Origin: Nitrospira sp. CG24A
GTDB taxonomy: Bacteria > Nitrospirota > Nitrospiria > Nitrospirales > Nitrospiraceae
Assembly: GCA_002869925.2 (NCBI GenBank)
Contig: NEWT02000010.1
Coordinates: 980-64,979, forward strand
DNA length: 64,000 bases
Reading direction: 5' to 3'
Shown: in pieces, positions 14,612-23,781 of the stretch
Layout of the letters: every line of letters begins with the position of its first letter
Numbering within the stretch: position 1 is the first letter of the stretch
Notes under the pieces: generated by a model
The model's input: only the letters and a program-made list of their open reading frames with translations
Databases searched by the model: none
What the model was told of the DNA's origin: nothing
Made by a program: the position numbers and the translations under genes

Positions 14612-15514
14612 TTACGCCTGGGTTGGAATTGCAGCGGCAGGAGCAGCCGCCTTCGGAAGATAGTCTTTGTAGCCATACCGCTCGGTCAGGTACTGCTTGG
14701 CTTCATCGCTCACATATTCCGTAAACTGATACCGATCGTTCTCAACGGTCTTCGCGTCTTCCATCACTTTGTCGGTGGGAATCGCGTACTCGATGTTGCA
14801 GGAGGTGTAGGCCTGAATGTAGGTCGAGCCCACTTCGCGGGCGATCAACACGGCTTTCTTGATGACGCTCTCGACGCGGCGGGGATTGTTCGGAACCACA
14901 GTGGCCACGTAGGCGCATCCGGCCACCTTCGCCATTTGCAACATGTCCATCTTCTCAAACTTCTTCCCTAACGGGGCCATCTTCAAGACGGCACCACGGT
15001 TGGTCATCCCGCTCTCCTGCCCGCCGGTATTGCCGTACACTTCGTTGTCCAACATGATCGTGGTGAATCGTTCCTTTCGGAACCAGGAATGGAGCACTTG
15101 CTGGAAGCCGATATCCGCCGTTCCGCCGTCTCCCGCCATGACGACCACATCTTTCGGCTTGTCGCCGAACCGCAGCCGAAGCCCACGGGACAGTCCGCTC
15201 GCGACGCCATTCTGATCGCCGTAGTTGCCATACACAAATGGAATCGCAGCCTGTGAAATCGCTAACCGTCCACAGCCTGCCGTGCCGACAGTGATAGTAT
15301 CTTCCGGGTTAGGGAAGGCAATGATCGCCAGCCGGATGAACAATGTCATCGCGCAGCCGGCGCACATGGGATGCTCTTCAAGAATTTCCTTGAAGCTTCC
15401 CATTTGAGAGACGGAAATTTTCTTTCCGAACGGGCCATGTTCAACCATGTCCCGATACTCTTTGGGCATGAACTTCTCGAATCCACCGGAAAATTTTACA
15501 TAATCAAGACTCAT
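14612..15514 (-). CDS. 2-oxoacid:ferredoxin oxidoreductase, beta (TPP-binding) subunit
   Basis: 300 residues. The TPP-binding pattern is clear: VMAGDGGTADIGFQ near 125 and MLDNEVYGNTGGQESGMT near 155, with Cys residues (HPMCAGCAMT ~50, TAGCGRLA ~79) positioned for the proximal [4Fe-4S] cluster. It decarboxylates or carboxylates the 2-oxoacid through the TPP intermediate. First gene of the operon, with a near-perfect ribosome site (AAGGAGGTG) upstream. Confidence 0.94.
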   Translation of the reverse strand: MSLDYVKFSGGFEKFMPKEYRDMVEHGPFGKKISVSQMGSFKEILEEHPMCAGCAMTLFIRLAIIAFPNPEDTITVGTAGCGRLAISQAAIPFVYGNYGDQNGVASGLSRGLRLRFGDKPKDVVVMAGDGGTADIGFQQVLHSWFRKERFTTIMLDNEVYGNTGGQESGMTNRGAVLKMAPLGKKFEKMDMLQMAKVAGCAYVATVVPNNPRRVESVIKKAVLIAREVGSTYIQAYTSCNIEYAIPTDKVMEDAKTVENDRYQFTEYVSDEAKQYLTERYGYKDYLPKAAAPAAAIPTQA

Positions 15515-15920
15515 CGGAACACCTCCTTCTATCGCGGCAACAACAATCCATTGCCTGTCGGAAAGATATTATTATATACAACAAGCCCGCAGGAGTTTGA
15601 GAGTGAATGAGCTGGACTACATTCCGCCCACAAGATGTTGCATGGTAACAAAGCCTAAAAAAGACTGTCAACGAGAAACGTCTGTGTATCTCCTCAAATC
15701 ATGCGCCAGCAAAAATATTATAACTTCCTGATAATCAAAGCAACTTCTCAGAAGGCCCACCATGCAAGAAAGAAGGCCTAGCACACTCCAAGGCTGTAGG
15801 CCATTCGCCCCAACAACTTGTGATTTACCGTATTTCCACACGAACTGAGCGTGCAACTGACTTCGAGAGAGAGGAAAGAGAGATTGCCGATTTCATGAAA
15901 CCTGTCTACACTAGGCCCAT
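15515..15920. other. Divergent intergenic region, promoters only
   Basis: 406 bp between the oxidoreductase operon (minus) and the MTHFR-C gene (plus). It is AT-richer than its surroundings. A TATAAT on the minus strand (15571-15576) could be the -10 of the oxidoreductase operon, giving a ~50-nt leader, but its -35 is poor. A good promoter for the plus-strand gene lies at 15884-15912. A 62-codon minus frame inside is not convincing. Confidence 0.5.
15884..15912 (+). promoter_or_regulatory. Promoter of the MTHFR-C domain gene, leaderless type
   Basis: TTGCCG, 17-nt spacer, TACACT. The -10 box ends 8 nt before the ATG at 15921, so the transcript should begin within 0-2 nt of the start codon. 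No Shine-Dalgarno sequence is present. Confidence 0.6.
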
Positions 15921-16169
15921 ATGTCAACACGCGTGATCATTCCAGGTGAAAGCGAAGGCGCTCAGCACGCCGGTGGAGTCCATAAGCGGCCTCCTATTCC
16001 GGACGATTCGCTCAAAGCCGAGTGCCCAAAATTCATGAGCCACGGCCCCTGCGGAGGCGTGCGAAAAGGGGGATTGTGTGAGGTATACCCCGAGATGGCC
16101 TGCCCCTGGGTGACCCTCTACATTCAATTGGAAAAAATCGGTCAAGTAGAATGGATGAAACAAGTCTAG
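15921..16169 (+). CDS. Stand-alone methylenetetrahydrofolate reductase C-terminal zinc domain
   Basis: 82 residues, made almost entirely of the MTHFR C-terminal (MetV-like) domain: CPKFMSHGPCGG, GGLCEVYPEMACPWV, with four Cys as likely zinc or cluster ligands. In folate C1 metabolism this domain is found fused to, or as a partner of, short MetF proteins (MetVF of acetogens). The window also encodes a short 296-residue MetF at 35732-36622, a natural partner, although the genes are 20 kb apart. The interaction is inference; the domain call is from motif recognition. Confidence 0.8.
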   Translation: MSTRVIIPGESEGAQHAGGVHKRPPIPDDSLKAECPKFMSHGPCGGVRKGGLCEVYPEMACPWVTLYIQLEKIGQVEWMKQV

Positions 16170-16192
16170 GAGAAAGACGTGAGGAGTGAAGC

Positions 16193-16612
16193 GTGACACG
16201 TGAAACGGCTGGGGGAAAATCGAAGACCACCAAACTTGGCTATAACGAACGGCATGCGAAAAGCGGTATTACCGCTCCGCTCCCGGATATCGAAACATTC
16301 CCGAACCAATACAAGGGCTATGACATCACGATCGAGATTCCTGAATATACCGCAATCTGCCCGAAGACCGGCCTTCCGGACTTCGGCACCATCACCCTGC
16401 ACTACAGACCCGGCAAAAAGTGCCTAGAGCTGAAGTCGCTGAAAATGTATCTCCATGCATACAGAAACCTTGGCATCTTTTATGAAAACGCGGTCAACCG
16501 TATCCTGCACGATATCGTGAAGGCCTGTCGGCCCGTGTGGGCCAAGGTGACCGGAGAATTTGCTGCTCGTGGCGGACTACGCAGTGTAATCGAAGCCAAG
16601 TACCCCAGGTAA
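16193..16612 (+). CDS. queF: NADPH-dependent 7-cyano-7-deazaguanine reductase QueF
   Basis: 139 residues, the unimodular QueF type. Start is GTG at 16193 with GGAG 7 nt upstream. Key features: EYTAICPKTGLPDFGTI carrying the catalytic Cys that forms the thioimide, LELKSLKMYLHAYRN and ILHDIVKACRP, which contain the conserved substrate-binding residues. It reduces preQ0 to preQ1 in queuosine biosynthesis. It follows the MTHFR-C gene by 23 nt and may be co-transcribed. No preQ1 riboswitch was recognised upstream. Confidence 0.95.
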   Translation: MTRETAGGKSKTTKLGYNERHAKSGITAPLPDIETFPNQYKGYDITIEIPEYTAICPKTGLPDFGTITLHYRPGKKCLELKSLKMYLHAYRNLGIFYENAVNRILHDIVKACRPVWAKVTGEFAARGGLRSVIEAKYPR

Positions 16613-17035
16613 CTTCTACCGCCTTATCTCCTGCCCGACATCACTGTCCGATCTTCTCTCGCTCGAAGATGGAAATTCCCTAACCCCACTCCTCGACCTG
16701 CCTACGTCCCCAACCTTCATCGATCACAACTTTCACCCCCATCCCAAACTAGCCTGCACGGGTCCGACTCTATCAAGAACCAACCTCGACTATCCGATAA
16801 CGAGATACGGAAACAAAACCTGATCCTATCCTGAAGCGCGTGCACTGGAGCCAACCCAGTAACGCATGGCTGTCCTTACGCAATTGAGATCTATGCCAAA
16901 TTATTCAATCCCATTGTCGAACTGCGGTCTCGTTGAAAATCTGCTCTCGGAATGCGCGATCGCGTTGGATATGGCCGCCAATACCCCAATCTCAATTTCG
17001 ACGTATAGGCACAGAGAATCAATCTGGAGGCTCAG
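16613..17035. other. Intergenic leader of the receptor operon
   Basis: 423 bp between queF and the first receptor gene. I find no ORF with a ribosome site, no tRNA and no recognisable riboswitch. The last 15 nt supply GGAGG ahead of the receptor ATG. A TATAGG at 17004-17009 may be a -10 but has no matching -35, so the promoter is unresolved. Confidence 0.4.
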
Positions 17036-19096
17036 ATGACCCGCCGCAACGCGACACCTCGTCTCTCAAGCCGCGAGCGCGGTCTCATTGTTTCTCTGGG
17101 GGCAGGCCTGATGCTCATGGTCAGCATCACCGCCTTCCCCGTCACCGCCGCCCCTGTTCCAGTGACCGACCTGACCGAGCTGAGCCTCGAAGAGCTGATG
17201 AACGTCCAAGTGACCTCCGTCACCAAACAAGCCCAACCGCTCGCACAGACAACAGCTGCGATTTTTGTACTGACACAAGAAGACATCCGACGCTCCGGTG
17301 CCACGAGTATTCCTGAGGCACTCAGGATGGTTCCTGGACTCCAGGTAGCCCGACTCGACTCCAATAAGTGGGCCATTTCCTCCCGCGGATTTAATAACCG
17401 GTCCGCCAACAAACTCCTCGTCCTGATCGACGGCCGTTCCGTCTACTCTCCGCTCTTTTCAGGAGTGCACTGGGATATCCAAGACACCTTGATGGAGGAC
17501 ATCGACCGGATCGAAGTGATTCGTGGACCTGGCGCCACGTTATGGGGAGCCAACGCCGTCAATGGCGTCATCAACGTCATCACCAAAAAAGCGAAGGACA
17601 CCCAGGGCGGTTTGTTGGTCGGCGGAGCGGGAACGGAGGAACGCGGGTTTACAGGCGTCCGATACGGCACAACGCTCTCAGACAGTACGCACATTCGGGC
17701 CTATGGAAAATTCTTTGCCCGAGATGACCAAGCCACAGCCACGGGGAATCCAGCGACTGATTCTTGGCATCAAGCGCGCGGAGGCATGCGGATGGATCAT
17801 AGTGCAGCGAATGGCGACTTTTTGACCCTGCAAGGGGACTTCTACCAAGGAGAATACCGGGAGCGCAACGCACTACCGACTCTGACTACGCCATTTTTTC
17901 AGACAGCCGATCAAAAAGGGCAAGTCACCGGAGGTAATCTGTTGGGGCGCTGGACCCACACCGTCTCTCCGACATCGAGCTTTACCCTGCAGGCTTATTA
18001 CGATCGCAGCGAGCGATCCAGCCCGCAGAACGGAGAAAAACGCGACATCGCCGATATCGACTTTCAACAGCACCTGGCCGCCGGTCCCAACCACAAGCTT
18101 GTCTGGGGACTGGGCTATCGATTTACCAACGACCAACTCACCAATAGTGAGACGCTCCAATTCTCGCCCTCCAGTCGCGTACTGAATCTCTGGAGCGGCT
18201 TTGTCCAGGATGAGATCACCATCGCCCCGAAGACCCTCGCCCTCACCGTAGGGTCAAAGATCGAACACAACGATCTGACCGGCCTCGTCGTGCAGCCCAA
18301 CGGGCGTCTGCGCTGGACCCCCACAGACCATCAAACCGTTTGGGCCTCCGTCTCACGCGCCGTGCGCACCCCTTCACGAGCCGAAGACGATGCCCGGATC
18401 AGCCAAACAACAGTACCCCCCAGTGCCGCAACCGGAGGGCTTCCCGCTCTACCCACATTCGCCGGAAACCGTGGGTTTGGGAATGAGAAAACAATGGCTT
18501 ACGAACTCGGATACCGCAATCAACTCAGCGCCACAATCTCAGTTGATCTGGCCGCTTTTTACAACAATTATAAAGACCTCCGCACAATAGAAGCTGGAGC
18601 GGCAACAGTAGAAACAACACCAGCTCCCCTCCATCTTTCGCTCCCGTTTAATGCCGGCAACAAACTGCGCGCGGAGACCTATGGAGTCGAGGCCGCGGTG
18701 GAATGGCATCCGTTGGACTGGTGGCGCATCCAGCCGTCGTACACCTATCTCCACATGCATCTCTATACCGATCGCACCACCGACCCCACTGCGGGAGATG
18801 CCACAGGCCAAAACCCCGCGCATCAGTTTTCGATTCGGTCCTTAATGTCGCTGCCGAACAACATCGAGTTGGATCTGTGGGGCCGCTACGTCGATCGGCT
18901 GGCGGCCCTACAGGTTCCTTCGTACATCACACTTGATGCTCGCCTGGGATGGAGACCGACAAAGCAGCTGGAACTCTCGCTCGTTGGGCAAAACCTTCTG
19001 GATTCGCATCGTCCGGAATTCAGAGAGCAGATTCTTTCCTCAGCTCCAACGGAAATTCAACGCGGCGTCTACGGGAAAGTGACCTGGCGGTTCTAA
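17036..19096 (+). CDS. TonB-dependent outer-membrane receptor 1
   Basis: 686 residues. Signal peptide ~1-38 (GLMLMVSITAFPVTAAP). Plug domain ~45-190 with LSLEELMNVQVTSVTKQAQ, PEALRMVPGLQVARLDSNKW and IEVIRGPGATLWGANAVNGV; beta-barrel to the terminal Phe in VYGKVTWRF, as expected for BAM-inserted proteins. It should import or sense a scarce ligand using TonB energy. Ligand unknown. GGAGG precedes the ATG. Residues ~152-248 are encoded by a DNA block almost identical to receptor 2. Confidence 0.93.
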   Translation: MTRRNATPRLSSRERGLIVSLGAGLMLMVSITAFPVTAAPVPVTDLTELSLEELMNVQVTSVTKQAQPLAQTTAAIFVLTQEDIRRSGATSIPEALRMVPGLQVARLDSNKWAISSRGFNNRSANKLLVLIDGRSVYSPLFSGVHWDIQDTLMEDIDRIEVIRGPGATLWGANAVNGVINVITKKAKDTQGGLLVGGAGTEERGFTGVRYGTTLSDSTHIRAYGKFFARDDQATATGNPATDSWHQARGGMRMDHSAANGDFLTLQGDFYQGEYRERNALPTLTTPFFQTADQKGQVTGGNLLGRWTHTVSPTSSFTLQAYYDRSERSSPQNGEKRDIADIDFQQHLAAGPNHKLVWGLGYRFTNDQLTNSETLQFSPSSRVLNLWSGFVQDEITIAPKTLALTVGSKIEHNDLTGLVVQPNGRLRWTPTDHQTVWASVSRAVRTPSRAEDDARISQTTVPPSAATGGLPALPTFAGNRGFGNEKTMAYELGYRNQLSATISVDLAAFYNNYKDLRTIEAGAATVETTPAPLHLSLPFNAGNKLRAETYGVEAAVEWHPLDWWRIQPSYTYLHMHLYTDRTTDPTAGDATGQNPAHQFSIRSLMSLPNNIELDLWGRYVDRLAALQVPSYITLDARLGWRPTKQLELSLVGQNLLDSHRPEFREQILSSAPTEIQRGVYGKVTWRF
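17491..17778 (+). repeat. 288-bp block shared with receptor 2 (copy A)
   Basis: This stretch differs from 19551-19838 at only three positions that I can find (17593, 17725, 17746), while flanking parts of the two receptor genes differ freely. It encodes the end of the plug and the first barrel strands. The sharp edges suggest recent gene conversion. Confidence 0.88.
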
Positions 19097-21141
19097 TGAA
19101 TTCACGCCGTATAACATGTCAACGAACAAGCCGGGACCGAGGCCTCGTCGCGCCTCTGGGATTGGCCCTTGCGCTCCTATTCGGCGTCACCGCCCTACCC
19201 ACCCTGGCCGCGACGCGCTCGCCAGAAGATCTGACCGAACTCAGCTTGGAAGAGTTAATGAATGTCGAAGTGACCTCCGTCTCCAAGAAAGCCCAGCCAG
19301 CCTCTCAGGCTGCTGCTGCCATTTTCGTCATCACTCAAGAAGACCTTCGGCGATCCGGCGCCACCTCCATCCCAGAGGCCCTCCGGATGGTCCCGGGCCT
19401 TCAAGTAGCCCGCCTCGATTCAAACAAATGGGCAATTTCTGCTCGTGGATCCAATAGCCGCTTTGCCAACAAGCTGCTCGTCCTGATCGATGGCCGCACC
19501 GTCTACACCCCCACCTTCGCGGGCGTCTATTGGGACGTCCAGGACACCCTGATGGAGGACATCGACCGGATCGAAGTGATTCGTGGACCTGGCGCCACGT
19601 TATGGGGAGCCAACGCCGTCAATGGCGTCATCAACGTCATCACCAAAAAAGCCAAGGACACCCAGGGCGGTTTGTTGGTCGGCGGAGCGGGAACGGAGGA
19701 ACGCGGGTTTACAGGCGTCCGATACGGCACAACGCTCTCAGACAGTACGCACATTCGGGCCTATGGAAAATTCTTTGCCCGAGACGACCAAGCCACAGCC
19801 ACGGGAAATCCAGCGACTGATTCTTGGCATCAAGCGCGTGGCGGCATGCGGCTCGACCATACCGCCAACAACGGCGATGACTTCACGTTTCAGGGAGACT
19901 ACTACCACCAACAATTTCTAGAGAACACGACCATCCCCACTCTTGTGACCCCGTTCAAACAGGCCCTCGACTTCACGGGGCGGGCGACGGGGGGCAATGT
20001 ACTAGGGCGGTGGACTCACACCATCTCGGCCACATCCGGCTTGAGCCTCCAGGCCTACTACGACCGGCTTCAGCTCGACAACGGCCGGCAAGATGTGAAG
20101 ACGGACACCGCCGACCTCAACTTTCAGCACTACGCCGCCTGGGGCACCAGACAGAATGTTATGTGGGGACTCGGCTATCGCTTTGCCAACAACCAAACGA
20201 GCAACAGACCAGACCAACTCACCAACAGCTATGCCCCGCAAAACCGCTACATCAATATCTGGAGCGGGTTCGTCCAGGACGACATTACGCTCCTCCCCTC
20301 GACGATGACGCTGACCCTCGGCACGAAAGTCGAACACAACGACTTCACCGGCCTGGTCGTGCAGCCCAGCGGGAGACTGCGATGGACGCCTACGAACTAT
20401 CAAACCATCTGGGCCGCGGCGTCACGAGCCATCCGCACGCCGTCAATCGCCGAAGATGACGTTCGCATCAATCAAGCTACCGGACGCCCTCCACTGATCG
20501 CAGCCCTGGGCAATCGAGACTTCGGCAACGAGAAACTCCTGGCGTATGAAGCGGGCTATCGCAATCAGATCACACAAACCCTCTCTGTCGATATCGCGTC
20601 GTTCTACAATAACTACAAAGACCTGCGCACCCTCGAGCGCGGAACGCCCTTTACCGAAGCCGTCCCAGCGCCGACTCACACCGTCGTGCCGTTGAATGTC
20701 GGCAACCGGCTGCGAGCCGAAACCTACGGAGTCGAGGCCGCGTTGGAATGGCGGCCACTCACATGGTGGCGGATTCAACCGTCCTACACCTATCTCCGGA
20801 TGCATCTGTTCACCGATCGCACCACTGATGTGAATGCAGGCAATGCCCAGAGAGAAAATCCAGCCCATCAAGTCTCTGTGCGTTCGCTGATGTCGCTCCC
20901 CTACAAAACTGAACTCGACGTATGGGCGCGGTATGTGGATCAGTTACCTGCGCTCAATATTCCCTCCTATATCACTCTGGACGTTCGTCTCGGGTGGAGA
21001 CCAACTCCGGAACTGGAATTCTCGCTAGTGGGACAAAACCTGCTCGATCCCCACCGGCCCGAGTTCCGTGAAACGCTCGTGTCCTATGCGCCAACGGAAA
21101 TTCAACGCGGCGTCTATGGAAAGGTGGCCTGGAGATTTTGA
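19096..21141 (+). CDS. TonB-dependent outer-membrane receptor 2
   Basis: 681 residues from the ATG that overlaps receptor 1's stop by one base (TAATG), a translational coupling arrangement; the frame extends further upstream inside receptor 1 but that is not real. Signal peptide ~1-35 (GLALALLFGVTALPTLAATR), plug with LTELSLEELMNVEVTSVSKK and IEVIRGPGATLWGANAVNGV, barrel ending YGKVAWRF. It is highly similar to receptor 1 in the plug and strongly diverged in the outer loops of the barrel, suggesting different ligands. Confidence 0.93.
   Translation: MNSRRITCQRTSRDRGLVAPLGLALALLFGVTALPTLAATRSPEDLTELSLEELMNVEVTSVSKKAQPASQAAAAIFVITQEDLRRSGATSIPEALRMVPGLQVARLDSNKWAISARGSNSRFANKLLVLIDGRTVYTPTFAGVYWDVQDTLMEDIDRIEVIRGPGATLWGANAVNGVINVITKKAKDTQGGLLVGGAGTEERGFTGVRYGTTLSDSTHIRAYGKFFARDDQATATGNPATDSWHQARGGMRLDHTANNGDDFTFQGDYYHQQFLENTTIPTLVTPFKQALDFTGRATGGNVLGRWTHTISATSGLSLQAYYDRLQLDNGRQDVKTDTADLNFQHYAAWGTRQNVMWGLGYRFANNQTSNRPDQLTNSYAPQNRYINIWSGFVQDDITLLPSTMTLTLGTKVEHNDFTGLVVQPSGRLRWTPTNYQTIWAAASRAIRTPSIAEDDVRINQATGRPPLIAALGNRDFGNEKLLAYEAGYRNQITQTLSVDIASFYNNYKDLRTLERGTPFTEAVPAPTHTVVPLNVGNRLRAETYGVEAALEWRPLTWWRIQPSYTYLRMHLFTDRTTDVNAGNAQRENPAHQVSVRSLMSLPYKTELDVWARYVDQLPALNIPSYITLDVRLGWRPTPELEFSLVGQNLLDPHRPEFRETLVSYAPTEIQRGVYGKVAWRF
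19551..19838 (+). repeat. 288-bp block shared with receptor 1 (copy B)
   Basis: Partner of 17491-17778, exactly 2060 bp downstream in register. Similarity falls off on both sides within a few codons. Confidence 0.88.
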
Positions 21142-23126
21142 TGAAGCCACGCCGCATCACATGCCAACGAAAAAACCGGGAACGGCGCCTCGTCGTTCTC
21201 TTGGGAATGGCCTTTGCCCTGCTGGTCAGCGTCATGGTCCTGCCAGCCGCCGCCAAGGCGCCTCTCTCAAACGACCTGACCGAGCTGAACCTGGAAGAGT
21301 TGATGGCCATTGAGGTGACCTCTGTCTCGAAGAAAAGCCAACCAGTCTCTCAAACCGCTTCCGCTATTTTCGTCATCACACAGGAAGACATTCGCCGCTC
21401 CGGAGCCAACAGCATTCCCGAAGCACTCCGCATGGCCCCAGGGCTCCATGTCGCACGAATCGACTCACAGAAATGGTCCGTGACGTCCCGTGGATTTAGC
21501 GGGCGCTTTGCCGATGATCTCCTGGTCTTGATCGACGGACGAACGGTGTATTCTCCCCTCGTTGCGGGGGTCTTCTGGGAAGTACAAGACCTCCCACTTG
21601 AAGACATCGATCGCATTGAAATCATCCGTGGACCAGGCGGAACCCTATGGGGTGCGAACGCTGTCAACGGAGCCGTCCATATCATTACGAAGAAGGCCAA
21701 AGAGACTCCGGGCGCCTTGGTCACGGTTGGTGGCGGAACCGAAGAACGTGCCTTCACAACCCTGAGGTACGGTGGAACAATCGGGAACAGTGTGTCGTAC
21801 CGCCTGTACGGGAAAGGATTTGAACGGGATCGCACGGTCAGTGCCAACGGCAGTCACGACGACTGGCGAATGGGCCGAACCGGCGGACGACTCGACTGGG
21901 ACGCCGGTGCGCAGGATTCCGTCACCCTGCAAGGAGACTACTACCAAGGGCAAGCAGGCCAGCAGACCTCGTTCCCGACCATGATCGGACCGTCCTTTTC
22001 GACCAGCGCGGTTGAAGACCTGCGGATGTCGGGCGGGAACATGCTTGGGCGGTGGAAGCATACCTTCGGCCAGCAACACGATTTCACTGCACAGTTCTAC
22101 TACGACAAGACACGCCGCGATGAACTGTCGTTCAAGGAAATACGGAATACCGTGGACATTGACCTCCAGCACCGTTTTCCGCTCCCACTGGGACAAGACA
22201 TCGTGTGGGGGATCGGTTATCGAATCAGTGGGGACCATCTACGCAATAGCGAGAGCCTATCTTTTGATCCTGCAGAACGGCGCCTCCGGACGTTCTCCAT
22301 GTTCCTTCAGGACGAGATCAAGCTATTTCAGGAAAAGGTTCGTCTAACGGTCGGAGCCAAATATCTCAAGAATACGTTTACGGGTGGGCTAATCCAGCCG
22401 AACATACGGCTCTTATACAACCCGAGTCCTGACCAGACCATCTGGGCTACGGTGACACGATCGAACCGTATACCCTCACGGTTTGAACGCGATGGCCGAC
22501 AAACCATTGCCGGCACCCCGACGGAATTTGTGGACCTCCAAGGAAACCCGGCGGCCCAAAGTGAAACACTCTGGGGGTACGAACTCGGATACCGCGCACA
22601 ACTCGACAGCACCCTCTCCTTCGACACAGCCGTTTTCTACAACCGTTACAAGCATTCATCTGGTGAACAAGAAATTTCCGACTCACTCGAACAGATTCAC
22701 ACCACCGTCACCACCCACACATACGGCGGCGAACTGGCAGGAGAGTGGCGCATGCTCTCATGGTGGCGCCTTCGACCAGCATTCTCGTACCTCCACATTC
22801 GCCGTTCGGCTCCCGAAGGCATCGAATTTGAATCTGGTGAGGACCCCGCGCATCAAGCATCGCTGCGATCCCTCATGAACCTTACCGACACCATCGAAGT
22901 TGATACGACCTTTCGATTTGTCGACCGGCTTCCAGGAATTGGAGTCAGCAACTACCAAAACGTAGACATCCGCCTGGGATGGAGACCCAGCAGCGGTCTC
23001 GAGATTTCCCTGGTTGGGCACAATCTCTTAGAAAACCGACATGCGGAATTCAAACCGGAATTCATTACGACTGCCGCCTCTCAGATTCAACGAGGCGTGT
23101 TCGGAAAGGTCACGTGGCGATTCTGA
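21141..23126 (+). CDS. TonB-dependent outer-membrane receptor 3
   Basis: 661 residues, ATG overlapping receptor 2's stop by one base (TGATG). Signal peptide ~1-36 (MAFALLVSVMVLPAAAKAP). Plug motifs LTELNLEELMAIEVTSVSKK and IEIIRGPGGTLWGANAVNGA; barrel ends FGKVTWRF. More diverged than receptors 1 and 2 and without the shared 288-bp block. Same family and the same N-terminal ELxLEELMxxEVTSVSKK segment, so the three are tandem duplicates. It hands over to the yfiR-like gene after 24 nt. Confidence 0.93.
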   Translation: MKPRRITCQRKNRERRLVVLLGMAFALLVSVMVLPAAAKAPLSNDLTELNLEELMAIEVTSVSKKSQPVSQTASAIFVITQEDIRRSGANSIPEALRMAPGLHVARIDSQKWSVTSRGFSGRFADDLLVLIDGRTVYSPLVAGVFWEVQDLPLEDIDRIEIIRGPGGTLWGANAVNGAVHIITKKAKETPGALVTVGGGTEERAFTTLRYGGTIGNSVSYRLYGKGFERDRTVSANGSHDDWRMGRTGGRLDWDAGAQDSVTLQGDYYQGQAGQQTSFPTMIGPSFSTSAVEDLRMSGGNMLGRWKHTFGQQHDFTAQFYYDKTRRDELSFKEIRNTVDIDLQHRFPLPLGQDIVWGIGYRISGDHLRNSESLSFDPAERRLRTFSMFLQDEIKLFQEKVRLTVGAKYLKNTFTGGLIQPNIRLLYNPSPDQTIWATVTRSNRIPSRFERDGRQTIAGTPTEFVDLQGNPAAQSETLWGYELGYRAQLDSTLSFDTAVFYNRYKHSSGEQEISDSLEQIHTTVTTHTYGGELAGEWRMLSWWRLRPAFSYLHIRRSAPEGIEFESGEDPAHQASLRSLMNLTDTIEVDTTFRFVDRLPGIGVSNYQNVDIRLGWRPSSGLEISLVGHNLLENRHAEFKPEFITTAASQIQRGVFGKVTWRF

Positions 23127-23150
23127 TGACACGAGACGGTTGGGTAAGTC

Positions 23151-23780
23151 ATGAGACTCACTATGAGTGATAGATCTCAGGCCGAACCACGAGGACGAAG
23201 TCTGCCGGCGTGGGCAGGCAGCATCCGTGCTGCCCTTCGCGTGGCCCTGATGCCCCTTGGCATCGGGTTCCTGTTGTCGTTGAGCATCGAACCAGCCGTA
23301 CTGGCTACGGAAGCCAACGGAGAATATCGCCTGAAATCCGCGTTCCTCTACAACTTTGCAAAGTTTGTCGAATGGCCCGACAGCACCTTCTCCACCAGTT
23401 CCACGCCGCTGACGATCTGCGTGCTGGGGAACGATCCCTTTGGATCGAACCTGGATGTCATTACGGAAAAGGCCGTCAAAGGCCGGGCCTTGGTGATTAA
23501 GCGACTTCGCACCGTCGGCGGGGTGAAAGAGTGCCAGATGCTCTATGTGAGTCCGAACGAACTCACACAAACGGCAGAGATTGTTCGCACGCTCCAGAAG
23601 GCCCCGGTCTTGACCGTCTGCGACGTCGAATCCTGCGCAGAGGAGGGAGTCATGCTCAACATGCGTATGGTCGAGAACCGGATACAACTGGACATGAATC
23701 TTGATGCGGTTCAGCGTACGCCGCTGAAAGTGAGCTCTCAACTGATCAAGCTGACACGGATTGTGAAAGGGACTCAGTAG
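23151..23780 (+). CDS. YfiR-family (DUF4154) periplasmic protein
   Basis: 209 residues with an N-terminal export signal (~28-52). Mature part begins [20 protein letters not shown], the DUF4154/YfiR opening, and includes [12 protein letters not shown], a Cys pair where YfiR has a structural disulfide, and [20 protein letters not shown] near the end. In Pseudomonas, YfiR binds the periplasmic domain of the cyclase YfiN and holds it off. Here it precedes a histidine kinase with a CHASE8-like sensor, so it likely gates that kinase. Start at ATG 23151 is uncertain; another ATG is 12 nt downstream. Confidence 0.88.
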   Translation: MRLTMSDRSQAEPRGRSLPAWAGSIRAALRVALMPLGIGFLLSLSIEPAVLATEANGEYRLKSAFLYNFAKFVEWPDSTFSTSSTPLTICVLGNDPFGSNLDVITEKAVKGRALVIKRLRTVGGVKECQMLYVSPNELTQTAEIVRTLQKAPVLTVCDVESCAEEGVMLNMRMVENRIQLDMNLDAVQRTPLKVSSQLIKLTRIVKGTQ

Positions 23781-23781
23781 G

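Noticed and set aside
15668-15856. 62-codon minus-strand frame in the oxidoreductase/MTHFR-C gap
   Set aside because: No ribosome site, no recognisable features, and AT-rich intergenic composition.
18949-19095. Upstream extension of receptor 2
   Set aside because: It lies in the end of receptor 1 and lacks a signal peptide; the TAATG start gives a proper one.
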